DNA of 64,000 nt from Pseudomonas crudilactis (GCF_013433315.1 NZ_WXVV01000030.1:1-64000); one strand, 5' to 3'; positions 7,437-16,428 are shown, numbered from the stretch's first letter. Numbers and translations: made by a program. The notes: generated from the letters alone by a model not told the origin.

Positions 7437-8238
7437 CATTTTCGAACCTTGGCTGAAACGCTGGGCGCTGGTGCGGGATGGCGCGCCGATTATTACGCCC
7501 GGCAGCCGTCTGCTGCCGGTACGCGTGAACAATAGGCCGGTGATGCTCAAGGTTGCGCTGGATGTCGACGAAAAGTACGGCAATCAGCTGATGACCTGGT
7601 GGGACGGTGACGGTGCGGCGCAAGTACTGGCGCATCACCAGGATGGGCTGTTGATGGAGCGCGCCATGGGCCGACGCTCGCTGATGCACATGGCAGTGAA
7701 TGGCGAAGACGACGGGGCGAGCCGGATTCTCTGTTCGGCGCTGGCACGATTGCATGCACCGCGCGTGACACCACCGCCGCCGCTGGTGGAGTTGGGGCCA
7801 TGGTTTGCATCGCTGCGAGTCGCTGCTGCCCAACACGACGGTCTCTATAGCCTGAGCCTGCAAACCGCCGCAACCCTGCTCGCCGATCCACAGGATGAGG
7901 TGGTGCTGCACGGCGACATGCATCACGACAACGTTCTGGATTTCGGCGAGCGTGGCTGGCTGGCAATCGATCCGAAGCGGGTCAGGGGCGAGCGTGGTTT
8001 TGATTACGCCAACCTGATGTGCAATCCGGACTTGCCGACGGCCACGGATCCCGCGCGTTTTCGCCGGCAGCTGGATGTGATTGTCGAGGCTGCCGGGCTA
8101 GATCGCCGCAGGCTGCTGCAATGGGTGCTGGCGTTCGCCGGTTTGTCGGCGGCGTGGTTTCTCGAGGATGACGCACTGGAGCAGGCCTCAGGGCAGCTGA
8201 AAGTCGCGCAGATCGCGGCTTCAATGCTCGATGCCTGA
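7423..8238 (+). CDS. APH(6)/hydroxyurea-type antibiotic phosphotransferase-like kinase
   Basis: A ~271-residue kinase-fold protein of the aminoglycoside/hydroxyurea phosphotransferase group (APH_6_hur). The catalytic loop LHGDMHHDNVLDFGERGWLAIDPKRV holds the Brenner-type HGD-x4-N and the metal-binding D of IDPK; GERGFDYANLMCNPD follows as in the family. It could phosphorylate streptomycin-like compounds or an unknown small molecule; chromosomal copies in pseudomonads are usually not proven resistance genes. GTG at 7423 is chosen, overlapping the AHSA1 stop by 14 bp; GTG at 7429 or TTG at 7396 are alternatives, so the start is uncertain. Confidence 0.8.
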   Translation: MTVADIFEPWLKRWALVRDGAPIITPGSRLLPVRVNNRPVMLKVALDVDEKYGNQLMTWWDGDGAAQVLAHHQDGLLMERAMGRRSLMHMAVNGEDDGASRILCSALARLHAPRVTPPPPLVELGPWFASLRVAAAQHDGLYSLSLQTAATLLADPQDEVVLHGDMHHDNVLDFGERGWLAIDPKRVRGERGFDYANLMCNPDLPTATDPARFRRQLDVIVEAAGLDRRRLLQWVLAFAGLSAAWFLEDDALEQASGQLKVAQIAASMLDA

Positions 8239-8266
8239 CAGGGCTAAGGGTTTTCGGAAGGGTTGC

Positions 8267-8284
8267 TATGGCGAATGTCTTACA
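8267..8284 (+). promoter_or_regulatory. Candidate GacA upstream activating site of rsmX
   Basis: GacA-controlled rsm genes carry an 18-bp site TGTAAG-N6-CTTACA. Here the right half CTTACA (8279-8284) is exact and the left half TATGGC is degenerate. It lies about 60 bp upstream of the predicted RNA start, a plausible place for this site. Confidence 0.45.
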
Positions 8285-8339
8285 CGCATTGGTAGCTTTT
8301 ACGACTATTGCCGATTGGATCCACTGCGTAATCTACACA

Positions 8340-8458
8340 CATCAACTGAGACACAGGGAGTGTTTCAGGATCATGGATGATCGACCATTTGCAAGGATCG
8401 CTGCCGACAGGGAGTCGATAATGGTCTTGGGAAAAACCCGCTTCGGCGGGTTTTTTTT
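8340..8458 (+). ncRNA. rsmX: RsmX-class small regulatory RNA (CsrA/RsmA-sequestering)
   Basis: No coding gene fits this stretch. It contains six GGA motifs (8357, 8368, 8375, 8395, 8411, 8430), the binding signal of RsmA/RsmE. Three sit in hairpin loops: ACAC-AGGGA-GTGT (8351-8363), GATCA-TGGA-TGATC (8369-8382) and CGAC-AGGGA-GTCG (8405-8417). A strong terminator closes it at 8432-8458. This is the design of RsmX/Y/Z, which soak up the translational repressor RsmA/RsmE under GacS/GacA control. Length of about 119 nt matches RsmX. rsmY and rsmZ are normally next to dnr and rpoS/fdxA, neither of which is here, so RsmX is the best name. The 5' end is estimated from a weak -10 (TAATCT at 8329). 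Confidence 0.82.
8432..8458 (+). terminator. Intrinsic terminator of the rsmX RNA
   Basis: AAAAACCCGC-TTCG-GCGGGTTTTT hairpin followed by further Ts to 8458. A stable TTCG tetraloop and eight consecutive Ts make this a very strong terminator; on the other strand a shorter T-run could also stop transcripts coming from acnA. Confidence 0.92.
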
Positions 8459-8490
8459 CGTCCATGGAAAAGTGCATTGCTCTAACGGAA

Positions 8491-8515
8491 ACACCGCCGA
8501 ATGGCGGTGTTTCTA
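8491..8515 (-). terminator. Terminator downstream of acnA
   Basis: An inverted repeat AAACACCGCC-GAAT-GGCGGTGTTT lies just past the acnA stop on the minus strand. The Ts are short, but position and stem strength support a terminator. Confidence 0.7.
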
Positions 8516-8527
8516 TATCAGCAGATC

Positions 8528-11269
8528 TTACGAAGCGATCAACTGGCGCAAGACGTAATGCAAAATCCCGCCCGATTTGAAGTACTCGACCTCATTCAAC
8601 GTATCGATCCGGCACAGCACTTCGATTTTTTCCTGACGCCCATCCTCACGAGTGATCACCAACGGCAAGTTCATTCGCGGTGTCAACTCGACGCCGGTCA
8701 GACCCTGGATTTCGAAGGTTTCCTTGCCGGTGAGATTGAGGCTCTTGCGGTTCTGATCAAGCTTGAACTGCAGCGGCAGCACACCCATGCCCACCAGGTT
8801 GGAACGGTGAATCCGCTCGAAGCTTTCCGCGATCACCGCTTTGACACCCAGCAGATTGGTGCCCTTGGCTGCCCAGTCACGGCTGGAACCGGTGCCGTAT
8901 TCTTGCCCGGCAACCACCACCAGCGGCGTGCCCGAAGCCTGATACTTCATGGCCGCGTCGTAAATCGCCAGTTTCTCGCCGCTCGGAATGTAGATCGTGT
9001 TGCCACCTTCTTCACCGCCGAGCATTTCATTGCGGATACGGATATTGGCGAAGGTGCCGCGCATCATCACTTCATGGTTGCCACGCCGTGAACCGTAAGA
9101 GTTGAAGTCCCGCGGCTCGACGCCTTTTTCGCGCAGATAACGCCCGGCCGGGCTGTCAGCCTTGATGTTGCCGGCAGGGGAGATGTGGTCGGTGGTCACC
9201 GAATCGCCGAGCAGGGCCAGCACCCGCGCACCTTTGACATCCTTGATTTCCGGCAACGGCCCGGAAATATCGTCGAAGAACGGCGGATGCTGGATGTAGG
9301 TCGAATCGTCCTGCCACACGTAAGTCGCCGCTTGCGGCACCTCGATAGCTTGCCACTGTTCATCACCGGCAAATACTTCGGCGTATTCCTTGTGGAACAT
9401 TGCCGTGCTGACCTGATTCACCGCATCGGCGATCTCTTTACTCGATGGCCAAATGTCGCGCAGGTACACCGGATTGCCTTGCTGATCTTCGCCCAGCGGT
9501 TCGCTGCTGATGTCGCTGCGCACGCTGCCAGCCAAGGCATAGGCGACCACCAGCGGCGGGGAGGCCAGCCAATTGGTTTTCACCAGCGGATGCACGCGGC
9601 CTTCGAAGTTGCGGTTGCCGGAGAGCACCGAAGCGACGGTGAGGTCGGCTTTCTGGATGGCTTTCTCGATCGGCTCCGGCAGCGGCCCGGAGTTGCCGAT
9701 ACACGTGGTGCAGCCATAGCCGACCAGTGAAAACCCGAGCTGGTCGAGGTATTGCGTCAGCCCCGCAGCCTTGTAGTAGTCGGTGACCACTTTCGAGCCC
9801 GGAGCCAGCGAACTCTTCACCCACGGTTTGCGGGTCAGCCCTTTCTCCACGGCTTTTTTCGCCAGCAGCCCGGCGGCCATCATCACGCTCGGGTTGGAGG
9901 TGTTGGTGCAAGAGGTGATCGCGGCGATGACGACTGCGCCGTTTTTCAGGCGATAAGTGTGGCCTTCGTACTCGTATTCGGCTTCGCCGACCAGATCGGC
10001 ATTGCCCACCGCGACCCCTCCACCGCCCTCGCTTTCCAGACGTCCTTCTTCTTTACTGGTGGGTTTGAATTGCAGATCGATGAAGTCGCTGAAGGCTTGC
10101 GGCACATTCGGCAGCGACACGCGATCCTGCGGGCGTTTCGGTCCGGCCAGACTCGCTTCGACACTGCCCATGTCCAGCGCGAGGCTGTCGGTGAACACCG
10201 GTTCCTGACCGGGCAGGCGCCACAGGCCCTGGGCCTTGGTGTAGGCCTCGACCAGTTTCACCGTTTCTGGCGGCCGCCCCGACAGGCGCAGGTATTCCAA
10301 AGTCACGTCATCAACCGGGAAGAAGCCGCACGTCGCGCCATATTCCGGGGCCATGTTGGCGATGGTCGCACGGTCGGCCAGCGGCAGATCAGCGAGACCG
10401 TCGCCGTAGAATTCGACGAATTTGCCCACTACGCCTTTCTTGCGCAGCATCTGCGTGACGGTCAGCACCAGGTCGGTGGCGGTGATGCCTTCCTTGAGTT
10501 TGCCGGTCAGTTGGAAGCCGATCACTTCCGGAATCAGCATCGATACCGGTTGCCCAAGCATCGCCGCTTCGGCTTCGATCCCGCCGACGCCCCAGCCGAG
10601 TACGCCGAGGCCGTTGATCATCGTTGTGTGCGAATCGGTACCGACCAGGGTGTCGGGGAACGCATAGGTGCGGCCGTCCTCATCCTTGGTCCACACGGTG
10701 CGGCCGAGGTATTCGAGGTTGACCTGGTGGCAGATGCCGGTGCCCGGCGGCACCACGCTGAAATTGTCGAAAGCGCTCTGGCCCCAACGGAGGAAGGCAT
10801 AACGTTCGCCGTTGCGCTGCATTTCGATGTCGACGTTCTGCTCGAACGCGCTGGCGGTGGCGAACTTGTCGACCATTACCGAGTGGTCGATCACCAGGTC
10901 CACCGGCGATAACGGATTGATTCGCTGTGGATCGCCGCCGGCCTTGGCCATCGCTGCGCGCATGGCGGCAAGGTCGACCACGGCGGGTACGCCGGTAAAA
11001 TCCTGCATCAGGACGCGGGCAGGGCGGTACTGAATTTCGCGATCGGAGCGACGCTCCTTGAGCCACGCGGCAATCGCTTTGAGATCGGCGCCGGTGACAG
11101 TTTTTTCATCTTCCCAGCGCAGCAGGTTTTCCAGCAGGACTTTCAGCGACATCGGCAGCTTGTCGAGGTCGCCCAGGCTTTTGGCGGCATCCGGCAAACT
11201 GAAATAGTGGTAGGTCTTGTCGTCGATTTGCAGGGTTTTGAGCGTTTTCAGGCTATCGAGGGACGGCAT
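8528..11269 (-). CDS. acnA: Aconitate hydratase A
   Basis: TCA-cycle enzyme interconverting citrate and isocitrate through cis-aconitate, using a [4Fe-4S] cluster. The product has 913 residues, normal for AcnA. The cluster cysteines are visible in ITSCTNTSNP and GCTTCIGNSG; DSHTTMINGLGVLGWGVGGIEAEA and the C-terminal swivel segment GQEYGTGSSRDWAAKG are also typical. ATG at 11269 (MPSLDSLKTL) is preceded by an AGGAG site, so the GTG three codons upstream is rejected. It is divergent from rlmM, with a 222-bp shared promoter region. AcnA in pseudomonads is the stress-associated isoenzyme beside AcnB. Confidence 0.97.
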   Translation of the reverse strand: MPSLDSLKTLKTLQIDDKTYHYFSLPDAAKSLGDLDKLPMSLKVLLENLLRWEDEKTVTGADLKAIAAWLKERRSDREIQYRPARVLMQDFTGVPAVVDLAAMRAAMAKAGGDPQRINPLSPVDLVIDHSVMVDKFATASAFEQNVDIEMQRNGERYAFLRWGQSAFDNFSVVPPGTGICHQVNLEYLGRTVWTKDEDGRTYAFPDTLVGTDSHTTMINGLGVLGWGVGGIEAEAAMLGQPVSMLIPEVIGFQLTGKLKEGITATDLVLTVTQMLRKKGVVGKFVEFYGDGLADLPLADRATIANMAPEYGATCGFFPVDDVTLEYLRLSGRPPETVKLVEAYTKAQGLWRLPGQEPVFTDSLALDMGSVEASLAGPKRPQDRVSLPNVPQAFSDFIDLQFKPTSKEEGRLESEGGGGVAVGNADLVGEAEYEYEGHTYRLKNGAVVIAAITSCTNTSNPSVMMAAGLLAKKAVEKGLTRKPWVKSSLAPGSKVVTDYYKAAGLTQYLDQLGFSLVGYGCTTCIGNSGPLPEPIEKAIQKADLTVASVLSGNRNFEGRVHPLVKTNWLASPPLVVAYALAGSVRSDISSEPLGEDQQGNPVYLRDIWPSSKEIADAVNQVSTAMFHKEYAEVFAGDEQWQAIEVPQAATYVWQDDSTYIQHPPFFDDISGPLPEIKDVKGARVLALLGDSVTTDHISPAGNIKADSPAGRYLREKGVEPRDFNSYGSRRGNHEVMMRGTFANIRIRNEMLGGEEGGNTIYIPSGEKLAIYDAAMKYQASGTPLVVVAGQEYGTGSSRDWAAKGTNLLGVKAVIAESFERIHRSNLVGMGVLPLQFKLDQNRKSLNLTGKETFEIQGLTGVELTPRMNLPLVITREDGRQEKIEVLCRIDTLNEVEYFKSGGILHYVLRQLIAS

Positions 11270-11491
11270 TACAATCACTCCTTTGAATCCGCACGGCTAC
11301 GGATTGAGGGGACGGGCAGAGCTATCAACGTAGCCCTGTTTTCATTAGCTGGCTAATAACTGGACTCTATGGGCAAGTCCAAGGTTCCGACATCGGCTAT
11401 CATGCGCCGGTTTTCGTGACAGGCTTTGCTTCAGCGCAAGGCCTGAGCATCGCGCAGGGGCCGAATCACCGCCCTCTGCCCAGGAGTAAGA

Positions 11492-12565
11492 ATGAACACC
11501 CTATTCATGCATTGCCGGCCAGGCTTCGAAGGCGAAGTCTGTTCGGAGATTTCCGACCTCGCCGCCCAACTCAATGTGGCCGGCTACGCCAAGGCCAAAG
11601 CGGCCACCGCGTGCGCCGAATTCGTCTGCACCGAAGAAGACGGCGCCGAGCGTCTGATGCGCGGTCAGCGTTTCGCCGAATTGATCTTCCCGCGCCAATG
11701 GGCGCGCGGGGTTTTCATCGATCTGCCGGAAAACGACCGTATCAGCGTGATCCTCGCGCACATGGCTGACTTCCCGGTGTGCGGCAGCCTGTGGCTGGAA
11801 GTCGTCGACACCAATGACGGCAAAGAGCTGTCGAATTTCTGCAAGAAATTTGAAGGCCCGCTGCGCAAGGCGCTGACCGGCGCCGGTAAACTGGTGGAGG
11901 ACGCCAGCAAGCCGCGTCTGCTGCTGACCTTCAAGAGCGGTCGTGAAGTGTTTCTGGGGATGGCCGATGCCGGTAACTCGGCGATGTGGCCAATGGGCAT
12001 TCCGCGCCTGAAGTTCCCGCGTGAAGCGCCAAGCCGCTCGACGCTGAAGCTGGAAGAGGCGTGGCACCACTTCATTCCGCGTGATCAGTGGGAAGATCGC
12101 CTGCACAGCGACATGACTGGCGTTGACCTCGGCGCCGCGCCGGGTGGCTGGACCTGGCAACTGGTCAATCGCGGCATGCTGGTGACCGCCATCGACAATG
12201 GCCCGATGGCCGAAAGCCTGATGGATACCGGTCTGGTGCAGCACTTGATGGCCGACGGTTTCACCTTCAAGCCTAAGCAACCGGTGGACTGGATGGTCTG
12301 CGACATCGTCGAGAAACCGGCGCGCAACGCCGCGATGCTCGAAGAGTGGATCGGCGAGGGGCATTGCCGAGAGGCCGTGGTCAACCTGAAATTGCCGATG
12401 AAGCAGCGCTATGCCGAAGTGAAGCGTTTGCTCGAACGGATTGCCGATGGTTTCAAGGCGCGCGGGATCAAGGTCGATATCGGCTGTAAGCAGCTGTATC
12501 ACGACCGCGAAGAAGTGACCTGCCACTTGCGCCGGCATGACACCAAGAAAGCCAAATCTCGCTGA
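11492..12565 (+). CDS. rlmM: 23S rRNA 2'-O-ribose methyltransferase RlmM (C2498)
   Basis: Methylates the 2'-OH of C2498 in 23S rRNA in the cytosol with S-adenosylmethionine. The 357-residue protein has an N-terminal THUMP-like RNA-binding part and a Rossmann methyltransferase domain with the SAM motif VDLGAAPGGWTWQLV near residues 210-224, preceded by SRSTLKLEEAWHHF, which carries the first catalytic lysine of the K-D-K-E tetrad; VNLKLPMK carries the second. AGGAG lies seven bases before the ATG. tusA follows after a REP element. Confidence 0.95.
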   Translation: MNTLFMHCRPGFEGEVCSEISDLAAQLNVAGYAKAKAATACAEFVCTEEDGAERLMRGQRFAELIFPRQWARGVFIDLPENDRISVILAHMADFPVCGSLWLEVVDTNDGKELSNFCKKFEGPLRKALTGAGKLVEDASKPRLLLTFKSGREVFLGMADAGNSAMWPMGIPRLKFPREAPSRSTLKLEEAWHHFIPRDQWEDRLHSDMTGVDLGAAPGGWTWQLVNRGMLVTAIDNGPMAESLMDTGLVQHLMADGFTFKPKQPVDWMVCDIVEKPARNAAMLEEWIGEGHCREAVVNLKLPMKQRYAEVKRLLERIADGFKARGIKVDIGCKQLYHDREEVTCHLRRHDTKKAKSR

Positions 12566-12580
12566 AACAACACAAAACCC

Positions 12581-12653
12581 TGTAGGAGCTGCCGCAGGCT
12601 GCGATCTTTTGATCTTGAAAAGCAAAGATCGCAGCCTTCGGCAGCTCCTACAG
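12581..12653. repeat. Palindromic repeat of the TGTAGGAGCTGCC class
   Basis: Arms TGTAGGAGCTGCCGCAGGCT (continuing GCGATCTTT) and their near-perfect complement enclose a short A/T-rich loop. It belongs to a different palindrome family from the GTGGGAGCGAGC elements in this window. It lies between rlmM and tusA, the only such element here between two genes in the same direction. Confidence 0.8.
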
Positions 12654-12728
12654 AGGTGTGGCGTAACGCCACAGATGACCGAATACCCGGCAATGCGCGA
12701 CAATGCCGGCCAGTTTCAGGAGTGAATC

Positions 12729-12980
12729 ATGAGTGAAATGATCGATACCCCGGTCGACGGCACCCTCGACGCTACCGGCCTCAATTGCCCGGAACCGGTG
12801 ATGATGCTGCACCAGCACATCCGTGATCTGGTGCCCGGCGGCCTGCTCAAGGTGATCGCCACCGACCCCTCGACCAAACGCGACATCCCCAAATTCTGCG
12901 TGTTTCTCGACCATGAACTGGTGAGCCAGCACGAAGAGGCCGGTACTTACCTGTACTGGATCCGCAAGAAACACGCTTAA
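12729..12980 (+). CDS. tusA: Sulfur-carrier protein TusA
   Basis: An 83-residue sulfurtransferase that takes persulfide sulfur from IscS and passes it to the Tus relay for 2-thiolation of tRNA wobble uridine, and may feed molybdenum cofactor sulfuration. The defining CPxP motif is LNCPEPVMM, with the persulfide cysteine at residue 19. Length and the end SQHEEAGTYLYWIRKK match the family. A CAGGAG ribosome site precedes the ATG. It faces the MATE pump gene tail to tail across a REP doublet. Confidence 0.95.
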   Translation: MSEMIDTPVDGTLDATGLNCPEPVMMLHQHIRDLVPGGLLKVIATDPSTKRDIPKFCVFLDHELVSQHEEAGTYLYWIRKKHA

Positions 12981-13003
12981 CAGCAGCTACACATAAAACA
13001 ACT

Positions 13004-13091
13004 GTGGGAGCGAGCTTGCTCGCGAAAGCGGAGTGTCAGTCACTGTAAATGTCGACTGGATCACCGCATTCGCGAGCAAGCTCGCTCCCAC
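13004..13091. repeat. REP doublet (REPIN), GTGGG ends outward
   Basis: GTGGGAGCGAGCTTGCTCGC (continuing GAA) at 13004 and its inverted copy ending CTCCCAC at 13091 flank a ~42-bp spacer. It lies between the convergent tusA and MATE genes. Confidence 0.9.
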
Positions 13092-13113
13092 TTTTTTGTC
13101 CTGTGTTAATGGC

Positions 13114-14523
13114 TTAGCCTGCGCTACGACTGATCCGAATACGCTTGCGCGCACTGCGCGTCAAACGGATCGACAACATCAACGCCGCACAGCTCAAGCC
13201 CACGATCAGACCCTGCCACAAACCGCTCGGGCCGCGTGGCTCACCGAGCCAGTCGGTCAGGCCGAGGGCATAACCCACCGGCAAACCAATGCCCCAATAA
13301 GCGAACAGGGTCAGGATCATCGTCACCCGAGTGTCCTGATAACCGCGCAGTGCGCCGGCAGCGGTGACCTGGATGGCGTCGGAAAACTGGAACAGCGCCG
13401 AGTACACGATCAGCATCGCCGCAATGTGAATCACCGTCGGGTCAGCGGTGTAGATCGCTGCAATCGGTTCACGCAGCAGCAACATCATGCTCGCCGACAG
13501 GCAGGCGTAGGCCAGCGCAGTGCCCATGCCGACACCCGCGGCAAACCGTGCCTCGCGTGGTTCTTCGCGGCCCAGCGCCTGACCGACGCGCACGGTAACG
13601 GCCATGCCCAGCGAGTACGGAATCATGAACACCAGCGAGCTGACGTTCAGCGCAATCTGGTGTCCGGCTACCACGGTGGCGCCGAGGCTGCCGATCAGCA
13701 GGGCGATCACGGCAAAAATGCTCGACTCGGCAAACACCGCGATGCCAATCGGCAGACCAATCCCCAGCAGACGTTTGATCACCGCCCATTGCGGCCAGTC
13801 GAAACGACTGAAGATTTCGCTCGAAAGATAGGCCGGGGCCCAGCGCTCATACCCGGCCAGCCCCAGCGCCATCACCCACATCACGATCGCCGTGGCCCAG
13901 CCGCAGCCGACGCCGCCCATCGCCGGCACACCGAAGTGGCCGTAGATGAAGATGTAGTTCAGCGGAATGTTTAGTGCCAGACCGCACAGACCCAGCACCA
14001 TCGCCGGACGGGTACGGCCGATGCCGTCACTGGTGCAACGCAGCACGTGATAGAACGCCACGGCCGGCAGACCGCTGGCGATGCCGTGCAGGTATTGCAT
14101 GCACGGACCGATCAGCTCCGGGTCGACCTTCATCAGGTGCAACACCGGTTCGGCGGCAACCAGCATCGCGGTCGCGATCAGCCCGACCACCAGCGCCAGC
14201 CACAACGCCTGACGGACGATCGGGCCGATCTCGCTGTGGGTGCCGGCGCCAAAGCGCTGGGCGACTTTCGGCGTGGTTGCCAGCAGCGTGCCGGTCATCA
14301 GCAGAAACACCGGCACCCAGATCGAGTTGCCCAGCGCCACGGCCGCCAGATCCTTGGGCCCGACGCGGCCGGCCATCACCGCATCGACGAAGCCCATGGC
14401 CGTGGTTGCCAGTTGCGCGATGATGATCGGCAACGCCAGGGCGAGCAGGTTCTTGAACTCCAGGCGAATACGCGCGGGGCGGGTGAGGGAAACAGCGACA
14501 GGTTGATCAGTTACAGAGTTCAC
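13114..14523 (-). CDS. norM: MATE-family multidrug efflux pump (NorM/PmpM-like)
   Basis: Inner-membrane cation-coupled antiporter of the MATE family, exporting fluoroquinolones, cationic dyes and similar compounds in studied homologues. About 469 residues with twelve hydrophobic segments. The family signature is at the start: LLALALPIIIAQLATTAMGFVDAVMAGRVGPKDLAAVALG, and the second half repeats the pattern (IGLPIGIAVFAESSIFAV). GTG at 14523 gives the typical N-terminus; an in-frame GTG at 14538 is equally open and neither has a strong ribosome site, so the start is uncertain. It diverges from pdxB. Confidence 0.9.
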   Translation of the reverse strand: MNSVTDQPVAVSLTRPARIRLEFKNLLALALPIIIAQLATTAMGFVDAVMAGRVGPKDLAAVALGNSIWVPVFLLMTGTLLATTPKVAQRFGAGTHSEIGPIVRQALWLALVVGLIATAMLVAAEPVLHLMKVDPELIGPCMQYLHGIASGLPAVAFYHVLRCTSDGIGRTRPAMVLGLCGLALNIPLNYIFIYGHFGVPAMGGVGCGWATAIVMWVMALGLAGYERWAPAYLSSEIFSRFDWPQWAVIKRLLGIGLPIGIAVFAESSIFAVIALLIGSLGATVVAGHQIALNVSSLVFMIPYSLGMAVTVRVGQALGREEPREARFAAGVGMGTALAYACLSASMMLLLREPIAAIYTADPTVIHIAAMLIVYSALFQFSDAIQVTAAGALRGYQDTRVTMILTLFAYWGIGLPVGYALGLTDWLGEPRGPSGLWQGLIVGLSCAALMLSIRLTRSARKRIRISRSAG

Positions 14524-14682
14524 GGGCAAAGCGTCCACAGGTGTTGATGCGCAAGGCGCCGCATTCTACGCCGCTGACGCCTTGGTCAGGAAAAATCCTC
14601 TGTTGCGGATTTGTAAGCGCAAAGCCTGCTGGCCGGGCGACCGATCTGCACCTAAACTGCCGATCCGCCAAAGGAGCCCGCC

Positions 14683-15825
14683 ATGCTGATTGTTGCCGAC
14701 GAAAATATCCCGCTGCTCGATGCCTTTTTTGCCGGTTTCGGCGAGATCCGCCGGGTGCCGGGCCGTTCCATCGACCGTGCGACGGTCGAGCAGGCTGACG
14801 TATTGCTTGTGCGCTCGGTGACCAACGTCAACCGCGCGTTGCTTGAAGGCAGCAAGGTCCGTTTTGTCGGCACTTGCACCATCGGTACGGATCATCTGGA
14901 TCTCGATTACTTCAATGAGGTCGGCATCACCTGGTCGAGCGCCCCCGGCTGCAATGCCCGCGGTGTGGTCGATTACGTGCTGGGCAGTCTGATGACGCTC
15001 GCCGAAATCGAAGGTGTCGATCTCACTCAGCGGATTTACGGTGTCGTCGGCGCCGGTGAAGTGGGCGGGCGTCTGATCAAGGTCCTGAAGGGCTTGGGCT
15101 GGAACGTCAAAGTCTGCGATCCACCGCGTCAGGCTGCCGAGGGCGGCGATTACGTCAGCCTTGAAGCGATCATTGAGCAGTGCGACGTGATCAGTCTGCA
15201 CACGCCGCTGACTCGCAGCGGCGATGGCGCGACCTGGCATTTGTTCGATCAGTCGCGTTTGCAGCAACTCAAGCCCGGCGCGTGGCTGATCAACGCAGCG
15301 CGTGGCCCGGTGGTGGATAATGCCGCACTGCGCAACGTGCTGCTGGATCGTGAAGACCTGCAAGCCGTTCTCGATGTCTGGGAAGCCGAGCCCGAAGTTG
15401 ACGTGGCGTTGGCCGAGCTTTGCGTATTGGCCACGCCGCACATTGCCGGTTACAGCCTTGATGGCAAGCAGCGCGGTACGGCGCAGATCTATCAGGCTTA
15501 CTGCACATTCCTCGGTCAAGCGGCGAGCATTCAGCTCAGTGATTTGTTGCCGGCTCCGTGGTTGTCAGAAGTCACCCTGCACGCTGACAGCGATCCGGCT
15601 TGGGCGCTGGCGATGTTATGCCGTGGGGTGTACGACCCACGCCGCGATGACGCGGATTTTCGCCGCAGCCTTGTAGGCAATGTCGGCGAGCAGCGTGCGG
15701 CGTTCGATGTGTTGCGCAAGCAGTATCCCGTGCGGCGTGAGATTGAAGGGCTAAAGGTGCGGATTGAAGGGGCGTCGCCAGAGTTGGCGAGGATCGTGGC
15801 GGCGCTGGGGGCGGTGGCTGTCTAG
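14683..15825 (+). CDS. pdxB: Erythronate-4-phosphate dehydrogenase
   Basis: Second step of DXP-dependent pyridoxal 5'-phosphate synthesis: oxidises 4-phosphoerythronate to 3-hydroxy-4-phosphohydroxy-alpha-ketobutyrate. A D-2-hydroxyacid dehydrogenase of 380 residues. The N-terminus MLIVADENIPLLDAFFAGFG and the segment RSVTNVNRALL are PdxB-specific; the NAD-binding GVVGAGEVGGRL sits near residues 121-132. The catalytic His is in TPHIAGYSLDGK, and a PdxB-specific C-terminal dimerisation domain of about 90 residues follows. AAAGGAG precedes the ATG. Confidence 0.96.
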   Translation: MLIVADENIPLLDAFFAGFGEIRRVPGRSIDRATVEQADVLLVRSVTNVNRALLEGSKVRFVGTCTIGTDHLDLDYFNEVGITWSSAPGCNARGVVDYVLGSLMTLAEIEGVDLTQRIYGVVGAGEVGGRLIKVLKGLGWNVKVCDPPRQAAEGGDYVSLEAIIEQCDVISLHTPLTRSGDGATWHLFDQSRLQQLKPGAWLINAARGPVVDNAALRNVLLDREDLQAVLDVWEAEPEVDVALAELCVLATPHIAGYSLDGKQRGTAQIYQAYCTFLGQAASIQLSDLLPAPWLSEVTLHADSDPAWALAMLCRGVYDPRRDDADFRRSLVGNVGEQRAAFDVLRKQYPVRREIEGLKVRIEGASPELARIVAALGAVAV

Positions 15826-15841
15826 AAACCGAGTCGGCCCT

Positions 15842-15917
15842 TTCGCGAGCAGGCTCGCTCCCACATGGATCTGTCATGCACTGAAGATCTGCTGTGGGAG
15901 CGAGCCTGCTCGCGAAG
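15842..15917. repeat. REP doublet, GTGGG ends inward
   Basis: TTCGCGAGCAGGCTCGCTCC (continuing CAC) at 15842 and its inverted copy ending at 15917 enclose ~29 bp. The order is opposite to the doublet at 13004. It is in the gap between convergent pdxB and the PA1571-type gene. Confidence 0.88.
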
Positions 15918-15947
15918 GCCGCGCCACAAGTGCCGGATCTGCAGACA

Positions 15948-15974
15948 GAAAAAACCCGGCCAAAGGGGCCGGGT
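15948..15974 (-). terminator. Terminator of the PA1571-type gene
   Basis: On the minus strand ACCCGGCC, a 5-nt loop and GGCCGGGT are followed by TTTTTT, about 20 bp past the stop of the leftward gene. Confidence 0.88.
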
Positions 15975-15993
15975 CAGGAAGACGGTGGCTATA

Positions 15994-16173
15994 TCACTCT
16001 TGTTCGGCAGGCTTGACCAATCGCTTCTCCAGCTCGCTGCACGCTTGCTGGATCATTTCTTCAGTGATCGGTACTTCGCGCCCATCCTTATCCAGTATCG
16101 AGCAACCCAGAGATTGGCCGGGCTTGGTGCGGATCACTTCAATTTTGTCTTCGCTGCTGTGTTGCAAGGACAT
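15994..16173 (-). CDS. Small conserved protein of the PA1571 type, unknown function
   Basis: A 59-residue protein, MSLQHSSEDKIEVIRTKPGQ and onward, resembling a family known from pseudomonads as PA1571-like. No signal peptide, membrane helix or catalytic motif is visible; one Cys-Ser pair (GCSILD) and a helical acidic/basic C-terminal half (EEMIQQACSELEKRLVKPAEQE). The start at 16173 is chosen because GAGGAG lies eight bases upstream; the frame opens five codons earlier. It has its own terminator and so is a monocistronic gene. Function is unknown. Confidence 0.75.
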   Translation of the reverse strand: MSLQHSSEDKIEVIRTKPGQSLGCSILDKDGREVPITEEMIQQACSELEKRLVKPAEQE

Positions 16174-16428
16174 GGCCTGTCTCCTCATCAGGTTGTGCGC
16201 CTAGGGTAAAACCGCCACGTGACCGGGCTGTGACAACTCCCTGCGGTCTGTCAGTGGAGGCATCTCCACTCAAACAGAAACGACCGCTCGTCTCAACCGG
16301 GACTTTAGACCAATAGTAACTATGGCCTAGTCTTTGGGGGCATATTTAACCTGACTCATTGTGATTTACAGAGTTCCGCCCCAAGAAGGTTTAGGCTAGC
16401 CCTTTCACCAACACGGATGTGTACCTGA

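Noticed and set aside
8268..8558. 96-residue open frame between the kinase and acnA genes
   Set aside because: It has no ribosome site, no resemblance to any protein family, and its span is fully explained by the GGA-rich RNA and its terminator.
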